Shown: positions 52,293-62,150 of the stretch, piece by piece
Layout: every line of letters begins with the position of its first letter
How positions within the stretch are numbered: the stretch's first letter is position 1
Assembly: GCA_965199815.1 (NCBI GenBank)
Contig: CBDATE010000034.1
Location: forward strand, 248,001 to 312,000
From: Azotimanducus sp965199815
GTDB taxonomy: Bacteria; Pseudomonadota; Gammaproteobacteria; Pseudomonadales; Azotimanducaceae
Length of the DNA stretch: 64,000 nt
Reading direction: 5' to 3'
The notes under the pieces: generated by a model
Database searches by the model: none
Told to the model about the DNA's origin: nothing
What the model saw: the letters and a program-made list of their open reading frames with translations, nothing else
Translations under genes and position numbers: made by a program

Positions 52293-53510
52293 CTACGCCC
52301 AGCGCTTCGAGGAGCTGTTGTCTTGATGTGGGGGCCAGAGCGTCAGCCGCTTTCGTGCCAGCTCTTCAGCCCGCAGCTGCGCCCAGGAACCCATTGAGGG
52401 AATCGCAAAAGTCAAGTCGTTATCGTCATCTTCGGACAAGATGCCCTTGTCTATAAGCGTTTCCGTGTAGGTAGCGGGCGTTGCGTATTCCTTCATGTCG
52501 CCCGCATCATTGCAGTGCGCCTTGATGGACAATCGACACATATCCTCTACCTCCCCCTTGAAGCATGCGCCTTTCTTCGCCAGTTCACTCAGAACAGCGA
52601 AAGTTATGTGCTTGTTCTTGCCGAGAATCGGGTTGTTCAGCCGACTTTCGTAATAGATGTGACGCCTGTGCGTCGCTTCCGATTCCATTCTGGCAGTATC
52701 GATGCATTCTGGTTGGCCGTCCACTCGAAGCAATTCCCGGCACAGAGCCTTTTGTGCAATATTCAAATGCTGCGGCCAGCCATGGGAAAGTCGCGCTACC
52801 AGTTCGCACAGCGTGTGTCTGGTCTCGATGGTCCCTTCCACATCAAACGCTGCAAGCAGCTGTTGTGTCGATGCAGCGCACTCTTCTTGCGTCATGGTGC
52901 CCATGGTGACTACCGCATCACCTGCCAATCGTGACATGCCCTTGATGGCTTGCATCCTCATTCCGGTGCGCTCCAGCCCAGTGAAAACCATGATGCAGGG
53001 AACGCCCTCGAGCCCCGTTTTGTGCAAGTTCAGCACCATCCTTTCCTCGGGCTCCTCCAGCGCGTGAGCTTCATCAAGGTGTAGAACAAGGGTGGCTTCT
53101 GTTGGCGCTACTGTGTGCAGAACTTTCCACAAGTCATCGCTGACAGGCCGACCAAGCAACACCTTCGAAGCGAGGTCCGCCAGGGAAGCAAGTGCTTCGG
53201 ATGGTTTTTTTCGCTGCGATTTGATGGCGCGTTCTATCTTCTTCCCCAAAGCTTCGCGACTCTCCAGATCAGAGAAATACAGCGATACGAAGAGAGCATC
53301 CCGCCGTGTTTTTGCCTCCAGATGGTGAACCAGAGATGTTTTCCCGCAACCGGGTGCTCCCTGGAACACGAGAAAACGCGCCTGTTTTTTTGACCCTGCC
53401 GTGGACAGCACGTTTCGGAAGTGTGCTATCTCCGAAGTTCGACCGGCAAAAAACGGTGCAAAATCGCGGTCGCTCTCGTGTATGAAATCTTGCACTTTCT
53501 GGGTGTTCAT
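52293..53510 (-). CDS. AAA-type ATPase of unknown role
   Basis: The 405-residue protein starts at the ATG at 53510. FFAGRTSEIAHFRNVL leads to Walker A FQGAPGCGKTSLVHHL, Walker B LVLHLDEAHAL and a sensor-like MVFTGLERTG. This is the AAA_16/ORC-like layout with a C-terminal helical region. Such stand-alone ATPases occur in defence and transposition loci, but no partner gene is adjacent on the same strand. Function not assigned. Confidence 0.75.
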   Translation of the reverse strand: MNTQKVQDFIHESDRDFAPFFAGRTSEIAHFRNVLSTAGSKKQARFLVFQGAPGCGKTSLVHHLEAKTRRDALFVSLYFSDLESREALGKKIERAIKSQRKKPSEALASLADLASKVLLGRPVSDDLWKVLHTVAPTEATLVLHLDEAHALEEPEERMVLNLHKTGLEGVPCIMVFTGLERTGMRMQAIKGMSRLAGDAVVTMGTMTQEECAASTQQLLAAFDVEGTIETRHTLCELVARLSHGWPQHLNIAQKALCRELLRVDGQPECIDTARMESEATHRRHIYYESRLNNPILGKNKHITFAVLSELAKKGACFKGEVEDMCRLSIKAHCNDAGDMKEYATPATYTETLIDKGILSEDDDNDLTFAIPSMGSWAQLRAEELARKRLTLWPPHQDNSSSKRWA

Positions 53511-53625
53511 TGATGGAAGCCTTGCAGAAAACTTTTGATTCTGGCTAAATCCCCGCTTTACCGGGCATTGCACTTCAAGGGTGAATATGGGTGAATAATA
53601 CGCTCTATTCAGCACAACACACCTG

Positions 53626-54315
53626 ATGTTACTGGGCATACTTCAGGCCGGTCGCGTCCCTCCTGTGCTGGCGCACCACGGCGAATATGCAGAGATGTTT
53701 CGCGCGCTCTTTTGTCAGGCATCGCGTGACCTCGAGGTGCGCCGGTATGAATCCACGCGGGGCGAACATCCTGCATCACCCGATGAGTGCGATGCCTGGG
53801 TCATCTCCGGCAGCCCCCACGGCGTACACGATGATCTCGACTGGCTGGCCGAACTCGAAGCCTTCGTGCGGAAACTTCTCGGTAGTGAACGAAAGGTGCT
53901 CGGTGTCTGTTTCGGTCATCAGCTCATTGCCAAGGTCGCTGGCGGGGAGGTTGAGCGGGCCTCGTGCGGCTGGAATATCGGGGTTATCACCTACTTGAAT
54001 GAAGCCTCCCCTGAATGCGGGCCGGGGTCGTTGCGGCTCATTGCAAGTCATCAGGATCAGGTAACTCGCATGCCTGAGGGCGCGAAGCTTTGGCTGTCGG
54101 CCACCACCTGCCCGATTGCGGGGTTTTCACTTGGGACACACGCCATCACTGTGCAAGCCCACCCGGAGTTCACGCCGGATTTCGCAAGCGCACTCTATGT
54201 GGTGCGTCGCCGGGCACTCGGCGAGGAGCCATGCAGACGAGCGCTGGAAAGCCTGAATGGGACGCTCGACAGCCTGGAAACAGCGGAAACGCTCATCAGG
54301 TTCATCCAGGCCTGA
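53626..54315 (+). CDS. Class I glutamine amidotransferase
   Basis: The 229-residue GATase-1 protein shows VISGSPHGVHDD, VLGVCFGHQLIAKVAGG with the nucleophilic Cys, and ITVQAHPEFTPDF with the His and Glu. It resembles stand-alone GMP-synthase-like amidotransferases. The substrate that receives ammonia, or is hydrolysed, is unknown. Confidence 0.88.
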   Translation: MLLGILQAGRVPPVLAHHGEYAEMFRALFCQASRDLEVRRYESTRGEHPASPDECDAWVISGSPHGVHDDLDWLAELEAFVRKLLGSERKVLGVCFGHQLIAKVAGGEVERASCGWNIGVITYLNEASPECGPGSLRLIASHQDQVTRMPEGAKLWLSATTCPIAGFSLGTHAITVQAHPEFTPDFASALYVVRRRALGEEPCRRALESLNGTLDSLETAETLIRFIQA

Positions 54316-54351
54316 GGTGCTGCCCTCCCTGATTACACCGTGCTCCCGCCT

Positions 54352-55467
54352 TCATGATCGGTGGCCCATATCTGCCAGCAGATTCGACCAATCCAGCCTG
54401 AGTGTCGGCTGAACCGCGAGCTTGTTGATGCCTGCCCCGATTTCGCGCAGAAATTCGATTCGAGACCTTTCATGTACAAGACAAAGTGACACTCGCATCA
54501 AGTCCTTCAAGCTGAGGAAGTGGATGTTTGTTCCGAGCGACCATTCCTCGGCAATACGCTTTTCCATCGTATCCTTGTCCGCTGGTTCCAGGCCTGAAAC
54601 CAGAAAAAGGACGACAGGCACACACCGGTTTCGGGCTTTTTGAATGCTCGCGTTCAGCTCGACCAGCGTGAGGTTCCTGTCCTTGACCTCGACCGCGAGC
54701 ACCACTCTTTCAGGGGAGCGCTCGTCATCATTTCTCAGGCAGACAATATCCCCCGCGGCATTTGAAGCAGCGTCCGCTTCATTCACGCCCTGTCGCAGCA
54801 CCTCATCAAACAGTCCGAAAGCCTTGCCGAGTGTTCTCATCAAGGCATCGGCGACAATGAGTAGCCTCTCACCGCCACTCCGCTCACTGAGAAATCGGTC
54901 TGCAATTGCAATCGTTTGCTGCAAACTTGCGCGATGCGGTACTGGAAAGCTGATTTGCAGCTCCTGATATCTTCGCGCGATGCTACGCAAACATCTGCGA
55001 AGTGTTCTCTCGATAAACGCTTGACTTTCGGAGTTCTGAACTTCTCTCAATATGGTTACCAGACTTTCCCACTCGGCTCGTTGACGAAGAGGTGTGCTCC
55101 AATCGTCCAATCGCCTGCGTCGCAAGGGTTTGCTCACATAGGGGTCTGTGCTGGTTCCAAGGACACTGTCTGAGTCCTGTATCCAGGGAACGATGACTTT
55201 GTTGCAAAAGCTGCGGGGATCCCATCGTCCTGCGGCCTCCGCGCCTTCCGGTTCTCCTCGCTGAAGGCACAGGGCATCCCGAGAGGGGCGCACAAATTTT
55301 CCAAGGAGTTGGGTTATCAGGGCATAGCGTATGGATACCAGCCCTGATCGGTGAATGTCGTCGAATGTCTCGTCCGTCTGTTTCAGGTCGCTACTTAGTG
55401 CTTCCTCCCAAGCCTCCCGCAACCAGCGCGCAGCATCCTGTTCATTCGATTGTCTGACCGATACCAT
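54352..55467 (-). CDS. Type II restriction endonuclease, SacI-like
   Basis: The 371-residue protein resembles SacI-type enzymes (RYALITQLLGKF, GRWDPRSFCNKVIVPWIQD). The likely nuclease core is GDIVCLRNDD followed by VVLAVEVKDRNLTL, giving the D...ExK pattern. It lies 27 bp downstream of a D12 adenine methyltransferase on the same strand, which strongly supports an R-M pair. The family name is from pattern memory and less certain than the restriction role. Confidence 0.72.
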   Translation of the reverse strand: MVSVRQSNEQDAARWLREAWEEALSSDLKQTDETFDDIHRSGLVSIRYALITQLLGKFVRPSRDALCLQRGEPEGAEAAGRWDPRSFCNKVIVPWIQDSDSVLGTSTDPYVSKPLRRRRLDDWSTPLRQRAEWESLVTILREVQNSESQAFIERTLRRCLRSIARRYQELQISFPVPHRASLQQTIAIADRFLSERSGGERLLIVADALMRTLGKAFGLFDEVLRQGVNEADAASNAAGDIVCLRNDDERSPERVVLAVEVKDRNLTLVELNASIQKARNRCVPVVLFLVSGLEPADKDTMEKRIAEEWSLGTNIHFLSLKDLMRVSLCLVHERSRIEFLREIGAGINKLAVQPTLRLDWSNLLADMGHRS

Positions 55468-55494
55468 TTCGCATCACGTTTCTGCAAACCGGAT

Positions 55495-56388
55495 TCAAGT
55501 GAATTTCACGCCCTGTTCATCATAATTCAGCCAGAGACATTCCTGCCTTTCCTGTCTCACCGAGTGGCACAGCCTGGCGGGTGCATCAACGCGACGAAGC
55601 GCCTTCAGCAAACGGTCGTATATCGGGTTTCTGTACCCCGAAAGGGCAAATCTTCCGCGGATAGCGCACAGCGCCCGAATCAGCTCAATGTGATCAGCGT
55701 CGCTCATCTCGCTGGCGTAGGCGTTCTTGTCTCCTCGGGAGTCATGCACGTAAGGCGGGTCGAGATAAAACAGGGTGTCAGTCGAATCGTATCGTCGCAG
55801 CACCTCGAGCGCGGGTGCATTTTCAATCTGAATCCGTTGCAGGCGTTGCACGACCTCCGAGAGCCCCTCGACGGAGCCGAGCCAGCGCGATACTGCCCCG
55901 GCCATACCCGCGCGACTTGTCAGAAGGCAGTGCGCCCAGCGACCTTCGGATGCCGTCTGCGCCAAGCCGGTGCGCGTCTGCCTGGCTCGCACAAAAAACC
56001 TTCGGGCGCGCTCCACAGGACTCAAGTCGTGCACTGGCTGACACGCCAAATGCAACTCTTCCCTCGAGAAGGGGGTCAAGCCAATGGCCCTGATAAGCGC
56101 GTCGCTCGTCTCCGGGCTTCGCAGGGTGGCGAAGAAATGCACCAGATCAGAGTCAATGTCGTTATAGGTTTCGACCGGTGCCGGTGCCCGGTTGATGATG
56201 ACAGCGGCCGAGCCCCCGAATACATCGCAAAAATGCGTCGCGCCTTCGGGGAGGTTCGGCAAAATGAAATCGAGATGACTGAACTTGCCGCCATACCATC
56301 CAAAGGCAATCATCTTTTTGCGCCGTCGGCGCCACTCGGTGGCGCTGCTGACACGACGGTTTGTCGCCTGCGTCTGCACCGAATTCAC
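55495..56388 (-). CDS. D12-class N6-adenine DNA methyltransferase
   Basis: GWYGGKFSHLDFILPNLP is the AdoMet-binding FxGxG-like motif of the Dam/D12 family and TLFYLDPPYVHDSRG is the catalytic DPPY. It protects host DNA from the adjacent endonuclease. The frame opens at a GTG at 56388, directly at the junction with a truncated MAPEG gene; the ATG at 56313 (IAFGWYGGK) may be the native start. Confidence 0.9.
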   Translation of the reverse strand: MNSVQTQATNRRVSSATEWRRRRKKMIAFGWYGGKFSHLDFILPNLPEGATHFCDVFGGSAAVIINRAPAPVETYNDIDSDLVHFFATLRSPETSDALIRAIGLTPFSREELHLACQPVHDLSPVERARRFFVRARQTRTGLAQTASEGRWAHCLLTSRAGMAGAVSRWLGSVEGLSEVVQRLQRIQIENAPALEVLRRYDSTDTLFYLDPPYVHDSRGDKNAYASEMSDADHIELIRALCAIRGRFALSGYRNPIYDRLLKALRRVDAPARLCHSVRQERQECLWLNYDEQGVKFT

Positions 56389-56616
56389 CTACAATTGCTC
56401 GACCGAATTGGCCTGCACACGAAACGCTCGCTCGAATTCAGGGTCGCCTGTTGTTGTCGGCGCTGCAATGTCTCCGGTCATGCACAAGCGACCGACTCTC
56501 AATTGAATCCACATGTAGTGGATGATGACGCCGAGGAGCATGAGTACGCTCAAGGCAACAAGAGGCTCTGCGAGCAAACGATACATGGATGCGCTTCGTC
56601 GAGAAAACAGGCTCAA
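56389..56616 (-). pseudogene. N-terminal fragment of a MAPEG-family membrane protein
   Basis: Only about 65-75 residues remain. EPLVALSVLMLLGVIIHYMW is the first membrane helix, then RVGR...GDPEFERAFRVQANSVEQL, the MAPEG signature. Complete family members are about 130 residues. The frame stops directly after VEQL, where the methyltransferase sequence begins, so the rest was lost when the R-M genes arrived. Confidence 0.75.
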
Positions 56617-56647
56617 AGCCTATCACTGTCCGGCTCGCCGTGGTGTC

Positions 56648-57570
56648 TGTCAATGCCAAAGGAAAAAGGGACAGTTTTGGGGTGTTGTTGTTGGGTGTTC
56701 ATATTGGTTGGATGGGTGATTTTTTTGGCGGTCGTCCGCGTCGTTTTGGAGGCGGAGGAGGGGGGATTTGGGCATTAGCGCGGATATGTTCCGGGATGAG
56801 TTCGGTGTGTTTTCTGAGGCGGTAGCTGGCTCCCTCGATGCGAATAACGACGGCGTGGTGGAGGAGTCGGTCGAGTAAGGCGGTAGCGAGCACTGGGTCC
56901 CCGAAGAGTTCACCCCATTCGGTGAAGCCGCGGTTTGAGGTGAGGATCATGGCACCCTTTTCGTATCTGGCGTTGACGAGTTGGAAGAAGAGGTTGGCAC
57001 CTCCGGAGTCGATGGAGACATAGCCGATTTCGTCGACGATGAGCAGTGAGGGGCGGTTGTAGAAGCGGATTTTTTGGGGTAAGCGACCTTCCCTGTGGGC
57101 CTTTGCGAGCGCTGACAGCGGCGATGCCGAGAGCGAGAGCGAGGTGGCTCTTTCCGGTGCCTGGGGGTCCGAGGAGGTGGACGACCTCGGCGCGACGGAT
57201 GAAGTCGAGTTGGGCGAGTGGTCGGACAGGCGCTTGGCAAGGTAGTCGGTATAGGGGTCGAGCAGCCGCGGCTTCGGCGCTCTCGGGCGGTAGGTGGCGG
57301 GCATCATCCCCCGTTCAAGGTGCCTGTACACGGTTTTGCGGTTGAGTCCCGTGTGCTTGGCGATGGCCGAGACGCTCAATCCTTGGTGTTTCAAGTCGTG
57401 GATCATGACGATATTCCCTGATGTGACCATTGGTGGGTCCCCACGTGAAGAAGGGGACATGAAAAGCGAAGTTGTGTGTCTTGCACACCGCCCCATGGGG
57501 CGGTGTGCAAGACACACAACTGTCCCTTTTTCGTTTGGCACTTTTGGGTATTTTTCCTTCGGCATTGACA
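56648..57570. mobile_element. Internally deleted IS21-family element
   Basis: The left end reads TGTCAATGCCAAAGGAAAAA; the right end is ...TTTTTCCTTCGGCATTGACA, its complement. A further inner repeat TGTCCCTTTTTCGTTTGGCA precedes the right end. At 923 bp it is far shorter than a full IS21 (istA plus istB). It is the probable relative of the mini-element in the CRISPR array. No target duplication is apparent. Confidence 0.8.
56699..57430 (-). pseudogene. Fused istA/istB remnant
   Basis: The first 80 residues (IVMIHDLKHQGLSVSAIAKH, TGLNRKTVYRHLERG) are the IstA helix-turn-helix. The rest of istA is missing. The frame then enters IstB, whose P-loop (PPGTGKSHLALALGIAAVSA) is read in another frame. 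IstB continues after a 47-nt deletion as PSLLIVDEIGYVSIDSGGAN and ILTSNRGFTEWGELF. The deletion lies between two TTTGCGAGCG copies, judged against the IstB fragment at 62.5 kb. Non-functional. Confidence 0.85.
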
Positions 57571-57620
57571 CCTACAACATTTCGTAGGCATCAGCCGGAG
57601 CAGGGGATACTGCTTCGCAT

Positions 57621-58547
57621 GTGAGCGATCTGGTTGACAGTTTGGATTTGGAGGCGTTTTACGCACCGTATGAGGGAGATCGTCGTCGCAGGTCGCCGTA
57701 CGATCCGCGGATGATGTTGAAGCTGTTGATATATGGGTACACGACAGGGGTATCTTTCTTCGGCATCAACCGCCCCGGTCACAGTGACTCCACTCGTATG
57801 ATGATCGCGGCTGTCGAACACGGGACCGGGATGGTGCACGGACAAGTCGCCTCCGATTCTGCCGGTGGCGAGATACTCGGAGTGCGTCGTCTGCTCACCG
57901 AACTTGGAGTGCGTGGACACACCATCACGCTGGACGCTCTGCACAGTTGCCCGGAGACCGCACACCTGATCGTCACCGGTGGTGGCGATTACGTGATGCC
58001 CGTCAAAAGCAATCGTCCCACCCTGCTTGATGACATCCGTACCTTCAACTTCGATGCCGAGCCGAAGCGACGCACACTGGAGAAGGCACACGGGCGTATC
58101 GAGCAGCGTGAATGTGCACTCATCGACCTCACCCAATACTCCCCCGATCTTGCCGCCCTTCCCGGACGCCAACAAGCGTTCCGAATCACGCGCCAGCGCA
58201 CCGTGATACGCAGCGGCACAACAACTCCCCACACCACAAGCACCGAATACGCCTACGGACTTACCTCCTTGTCCCCAGAGCGTGCTGGCCCCTCTGAAAT
58301 CCTCGCGCTCAATCGCGGCCACTGGGAGATAGAAAACTGCCTCCACCATGTGCGCGATGTCTCCTTCGACGAAGACCGCTCCCGTGTGCGTGTTGGTGCC
58401 GGGCCGCGCAATCTCGCCTGCCTGTCCAATGTCGCCATCTCCATCGTGCGACTCCACGCCCGCTTCCGTCACCAGCCCGAAGCTCAGCGACACTACGCCG
58501 CCAGGCACGACGAAGCTTTGCAGGCAGTGCTCGACTCAACCCTCTGA
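57621..58547 (+). pseudogene. Chimeric transposase remnant, IS1182-like head on ISAs1 tail
   Basis: Residues 1-45 (SDLVDSLDLEAFYAPYEGD, SPYDPRMMLKLLIYGYTTG) are IS1182-like. From about residue 95 (VRGHTITLDALHSCPETAHL, GGDYVMPVKSNRPTLLDD, LNRGHWEIENCLHHVRDVSF) it is the ISAs1 DDE transposase C-terminal half. The two families do not naturally share a protein, so this is a deletion fusion and probably inactive. Confidence 0.8.
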
Positions 58548-58848
58548 ACCAACCCCGCGGGGACCCCATCCCCCTGCCGGTGGTCTGCTCGCAGCGCCGG
58601 GAATCAGCCTCCTCGGCCAAAAAACCCCGCACATCCCTCTCATCAACCTGCCGGGTGGCCCGCCAAGTACCCCTCCGAGGCCATCCATCTCCACTATCCC
58701 TACCCACACCAACCCGGCACACCTGCCCTCCCTCTCACCTCGGTTGAACACGGAATTGCCTTGGTGAACGAGCACAACAGCTTGACGAACGAGCTGTTAT
58801 TGTGGCAGTGGATTGGCTGAGGCGACAGGATGCCTGTTGCAAACGACC
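58548..58848. other. Gap before the toxin-antitoxin genes
   Basis: No gene was recognised in these 301 bases. AACAGCT (58777-58783) and AGCTGTT (58793-58799) form an inverted repeat shortly before the antitoxin and could be its own operator. The rest is low in recognisable signals. Confidence 0.35.
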
Positions 58849-59715
58849 ATGAAACAACAATCCTGTAGAGATCCCATGGGAGAGCTCATGGAGGGGCTCT
58901 TCACGAAAAAGCCCTTCACGCTCTCCGTGCCCCCGGAGACGCAGCAGTTCGTGGGGTATCATGTGGGGCATGAACGCACCTGTGCAGATGTGGCGCAACG
59001 CGCCATTGCAGCAGCTGCGGCACAGCGCAGCACTTCGACTTTCCGCGCACTCGGGCAGCTGTTCAGGCAGGCAGCGGCGGCACCACATCCTGACGGCCTT
59101 GAGGACTTGGCGAGGCAAATTGCCAAGATTGAGGCTGCCATCCGGGACCGGACGGAAGTCACGCTGACCGAGCCGGACGACCACCGAGGTGATCCCCTCA
59201 CACTAACTCAGCAGTGCTGCGACGCAATTGCTTCGGTGTACGCTGGAGCAGCCGACGACTCGTCTCGGGCCGGTCAGGTTGATGAATTTCTTGATGTCTT
59301 GAATGGGATTTTCTACGGTGCGCGTGACATCTGGAAATCTGCCGATGCCGCAGCGCGTTATCTGGCCCGTCCCACAACGCAGCTTGATGGCGATTCTCCG
59401 TTGGCTGCGGCCCGTCACTCCTTGGAGCGGGCCAAGCTTGCCTTGGGGGTTATCCGTGAGGCTGGCAAGGAACTCGATAGTCTGGAGCGCTACGCCCGAA
59501 AACTGGTGTCCCAAAATCCGACACCAACCAGGGAATCTGTCATCGGACTCGCTTGCAGAAATCTTGGGAGCACGGAGGGCATGGCCTTCCTTCAGCAGCC
59601 TCACCCACTGCTGGAGGGCCAAACGCCTCTCGCCCTCGCTGAGTCCGGCGATGGCGAAGGGGCCGTCCGGGTCGATCGCTTACTTCGGCAGGCGTTGGCC
59701 GCGACCGCGCTTTAA
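58849..59715 (+). CDS. Probable antitoxin with MbcA/ParS/Xre-type C-terminus
   Basis: The product is 288 residues from the ATG at 58849; a TTG at 58813 would add 12. The last 50 residues (ACRNLGSTEGMAFLQQPHPLL, TPLALAESGDGEGAVRVDRLL) fit the DUF2384 toxin-binding domain of Xre-MbcA-ParS antitoxins. The long N-terminal part is helical with no clear HTH. It is about twice the usual antitoxin length. The RES toxin starts 8 bp downstream. Confidence 0.65.
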   Translation: MKQQSCRDPMGELMEGLFTKKPFTLSVPPETQQFVGYHVGHERTCADVAQRAIAAAAAQRSTSTFRALGQLFRQAAAAPHPDGLEDLARQIAKIEAAIRDRTEVTLTEPDDHRGDPLTLTQQCCDAIASVYAGAADDSSRAGQVDEFLDVLNGIFYGARDIWKSADAAARYLARPTTQLDGDSPLAAARHSLERAKLALGVIREAGKELDSLERYARKLVSQNPTPTRESVIGLACRNLGSTEGMAFLQQPHPLLEGQTPLALAESGDGEGAVRVDRLLRQALAATAL

Positions 59716-59723
59716 GCGCCCGA

Positions 59724-60182
59724 ATGCCGCCTCGTCGAGCCTACCGAATCGGCGATTCGTGGGGCAAATATCCCGTGTTCTCCGCTGCGGGAGCAGTTCG
59801 TTCGCCCGGCCGTTGGCATACGCTCGGGCAGGAAGTCATCTACGGATCCGTCCACTACTCGACCGCTCTGCTGGAGGCGCGGGCCTATGCCCCCGCCTGT
59901 CGTCCGACGAGCCAGCGCTTCGTCGAGATAGATATCGGCAATCGCGTCTCCTGTGAAGAGCTAATACCGGCGGACCTTCCCGGTTGGGATAAACGGGAGT
60001 CCGAAGCGGCGCGGACATTCGGCAGCCTCCGGATCAAGGAGCAGCGCACAGCCATTCTTCTGGTGCCCTGCGTCATCGCCCCGATGGACTACAACGTCCT
60101 TTTAAATCCGAACCACCCCCTCTCATGCCATTGGTCCGTTAGCGAAGAACGAATCGTTCGATGGGATGAACGCCTGTTCTGA
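59724..60182 (+). CDS. RES-domain toxin
   Basis: The 152-residue protein has AYRIGDSWGKYPVFSAAGA, PGRWHTLGQEVIYGSVHYS and TALLEARAY, giving the conserved Arg, Tyr, Glu of RES toxins. LLNPNHPLS is near the end. RES toxins degrade NAD+. The order antitoxin then toxin with an 8-bp gap is typical of this class. Confidence 0.88.
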   Translation: MPPRRAYRIGDSWGKYPVFSAAGAVRSPGRWHTLGQEVIYGSVHYSTALLEARAYAPACRPTSQRFVEIDIGNRVSCEELIPADLPGWDKRESEAARTFGSLRIKEQRTAILLVPCVIAPMDYNVLLNPNHPLSCHWSVSEERIVRWDERLF

Positions 60183-61050
60183 GGCCCCCTCGGACCCGAT
60201 GAGGGAAGTGAGTTCCACACCTCCCTGATGCCGCGAACGAACTCTTTGGCCAATCCCCCTTCACCACTCGGCATGACCTGAGGAACACCTGCTTTCAGGG
60301 TCCGGCCAACGGTATTGAGATCCCCGACCTCACGGCCATCCGTAACGCCACCGGCCACAGGGTCAAAGCACACGCCTACCATCCACAGTGCCAGTGTCGC
60401 GATTTCCAACGCCATCCCGTTCCATGCCGTCCAGCAACTCGAGATGCGCCTTCGTCCAGCGGATCCATGGCCGTGGCGGTGCCCGGCCCGTGGAGCAGGG
60501 CGAGCACACCCAGCCGTAGGTGCTTCTTATGCTCTGCCTGCGCGAGGTCCGACCGCGCCCGCAGCAGGCTGGATGTCGCCGCCCGTAGCAACCGCGCCAA
60601 CATCAGTGGCACCGACGGCCCACGCTGATCTACCCTCCGGTGCTTTCAGAACACACCACGATGTCAACACCGTGCAGTCGCGCACCATCGTAGCCAGTTT
60701 CCGAATCGAGGTTGATTTCAGTTGAATGTCGGTTGTGGGACGGAATCCGTGCGTGTCCCAGCCTGAGCCCAGCCCTATTGGGGCTTCCCCTGCCCACGAT
60801 TTGCAGACTCTGGAACGTTTCGTGTTTTTCCTTTTCGATCAAGGGTCGGGGATGGGGTTATCCGCTTGTGTCGGGTGATTCGTCTTGGGATGAGCTGGCC
60901 CCTGGCTGAGCCTCGCTGGCGATGTTCCGGAATGGGAACGCTGCGTGGCGTTCATCGACCAAGGCCGCGATGCGGAAGGTCTGAACAAGCCTCAAATTCT
61001 CGCCTGGAGAGGCTATCCGCCGATTTTTTGCGACTCCGCCAACCCCATGT
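60183..61050. other. 868-bp region without a recognisable intact gene
   Basis: Two overlapping minus-strand frames (60089-60415 and 60376-60612) could be parts of one frameshifted gene (LLRARSDLAQAEHKKHLRLG, then MALEIATLALWMVGVCFDPV), but I recognise no family. The stretch 60780-61040 has short frames only. It lies between the toxin gene and an IS5 copy and looks like decayed DNA. Confidence 0.4.
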
Positions 61051-62088
61051 TCATCCGAAAACGACCCCATTCACGTGCTCTTGCGCCGCTCCACACGGTT
61101 TGCACACATTGCGGGCGCACCAACCCCACATCAGGTACGCCGAATACCGACCAGCTATCAGCACATTGGTGAAGCCCAGCAGCAGCGCAATCCGCTCGGT
61201 GTTCTTCGCCAACCCGCGATACCTCACCTTGCTGTAGCCGAAGTGCCGCTTCACGTACAGAAACGGATGCTCCACCTTGGCGCGCACCGACCCCTTGCGC
61301 CGCTCCGCCACCTCCTCCGGCCCCGAGGCCTCCAGCAACTTCCGCTTACCGCGCTTCATCGCCACCAGCCATTCCACATCCTGCCTGTGTCTGTTCTCTT
61401 CGCGCTTGCCAATCCCCTGATAGCCCGCATCTCCCCACACGCGCTCCTCACCTCCGTGCAACACCTTGTGTGCCGTCGCCACATCCGACTTGTTCCCGGA
61501 AGTCGTCTCCACACTGTGCGTCAACCCCGACTGTGCATCCACCCCAATATGTGCCTTCATGCCGAAATATCACTGGTTCCCCTTCTTCGTCTGGTGCATC
61601 TTCGGGTCTCGTTCGCCTCTCTTGTTCTTCGTCGAAGTCGGCGCGTCCATGATGCTCGCGTCCACAATCGTCCCAGGCTTTACGCAATATCCCAACGAAC
61701 GCAGGTGCTCGTTGATCTCCTCGAACAACTGTTTGCCCAGACCGTGACGTTCCAACAAATGACGAAAGTTCAGAATCGTCGTCTCATCCGGTAGCCCCTC
61801 CAGCAAACGCAATCCCGCAAACCGACGCACCGACTCCACCTCGTACAACAAATCCTCCATACCCGGATCGCTCAAGTTGTAGAACAACTGCACACAATGC
61901 ACTCGAAGCATCGTCTTCAGCGGATACGGCCTGCGACCACGACCCGCCTTCGGATAAAACGGTTCTATGCGCGCCTCCATACGCGACCACGGCAACAAAC
62001 CTTCCATCTTCGCCAGAAACTTCTCGCGGCGCGTCATCCGCTTCTTCATATCGTACTCAAGCTCCGCAAAACTCGATTGATGCATCAC
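61051..62088 (-). pseudogene. IS5-family transposase interrupted by TGA
   Basis: The two halves are in the same frame. The first (PLKTMLRVHCVQLFYNLSDP, GLPDETTILNFRHLLERHGL, TIVDASIMDAPTSTKNK) ends at KKGNQ. A TGA at 61567-61569 replaces the expected Trp before YFGMKAHIGVDAQSG. The second half carries GDAGYQGI and VRAKVEHPFLYVKRHFG. Only this stop separates a complete 345-codon DDE transposase from activity, so the insertion is fairly recent. Confidence 0.88.
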
Positions 62089-62150
62089 ACAACCCCGACC
62101 ACCTCACGGTACAGCCACAACTACGAACATTGTCTCAGAAACAAAATTGT

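Noticed and set aside
60315..60725. Plus-strand frame of 136 codons
   Set aside because: Composition is low-complexity Pro/Ala/Thr/Ser with no known motif; not supported as a gene.
61567..61569. TGA in the IS5 transposase as a selenocysteine codon
   Set aside because: The aligned residue in IS5 transposases is Trp, not Cys, and no redox motif surrounds it; a nonsense mutation is the simple reading.
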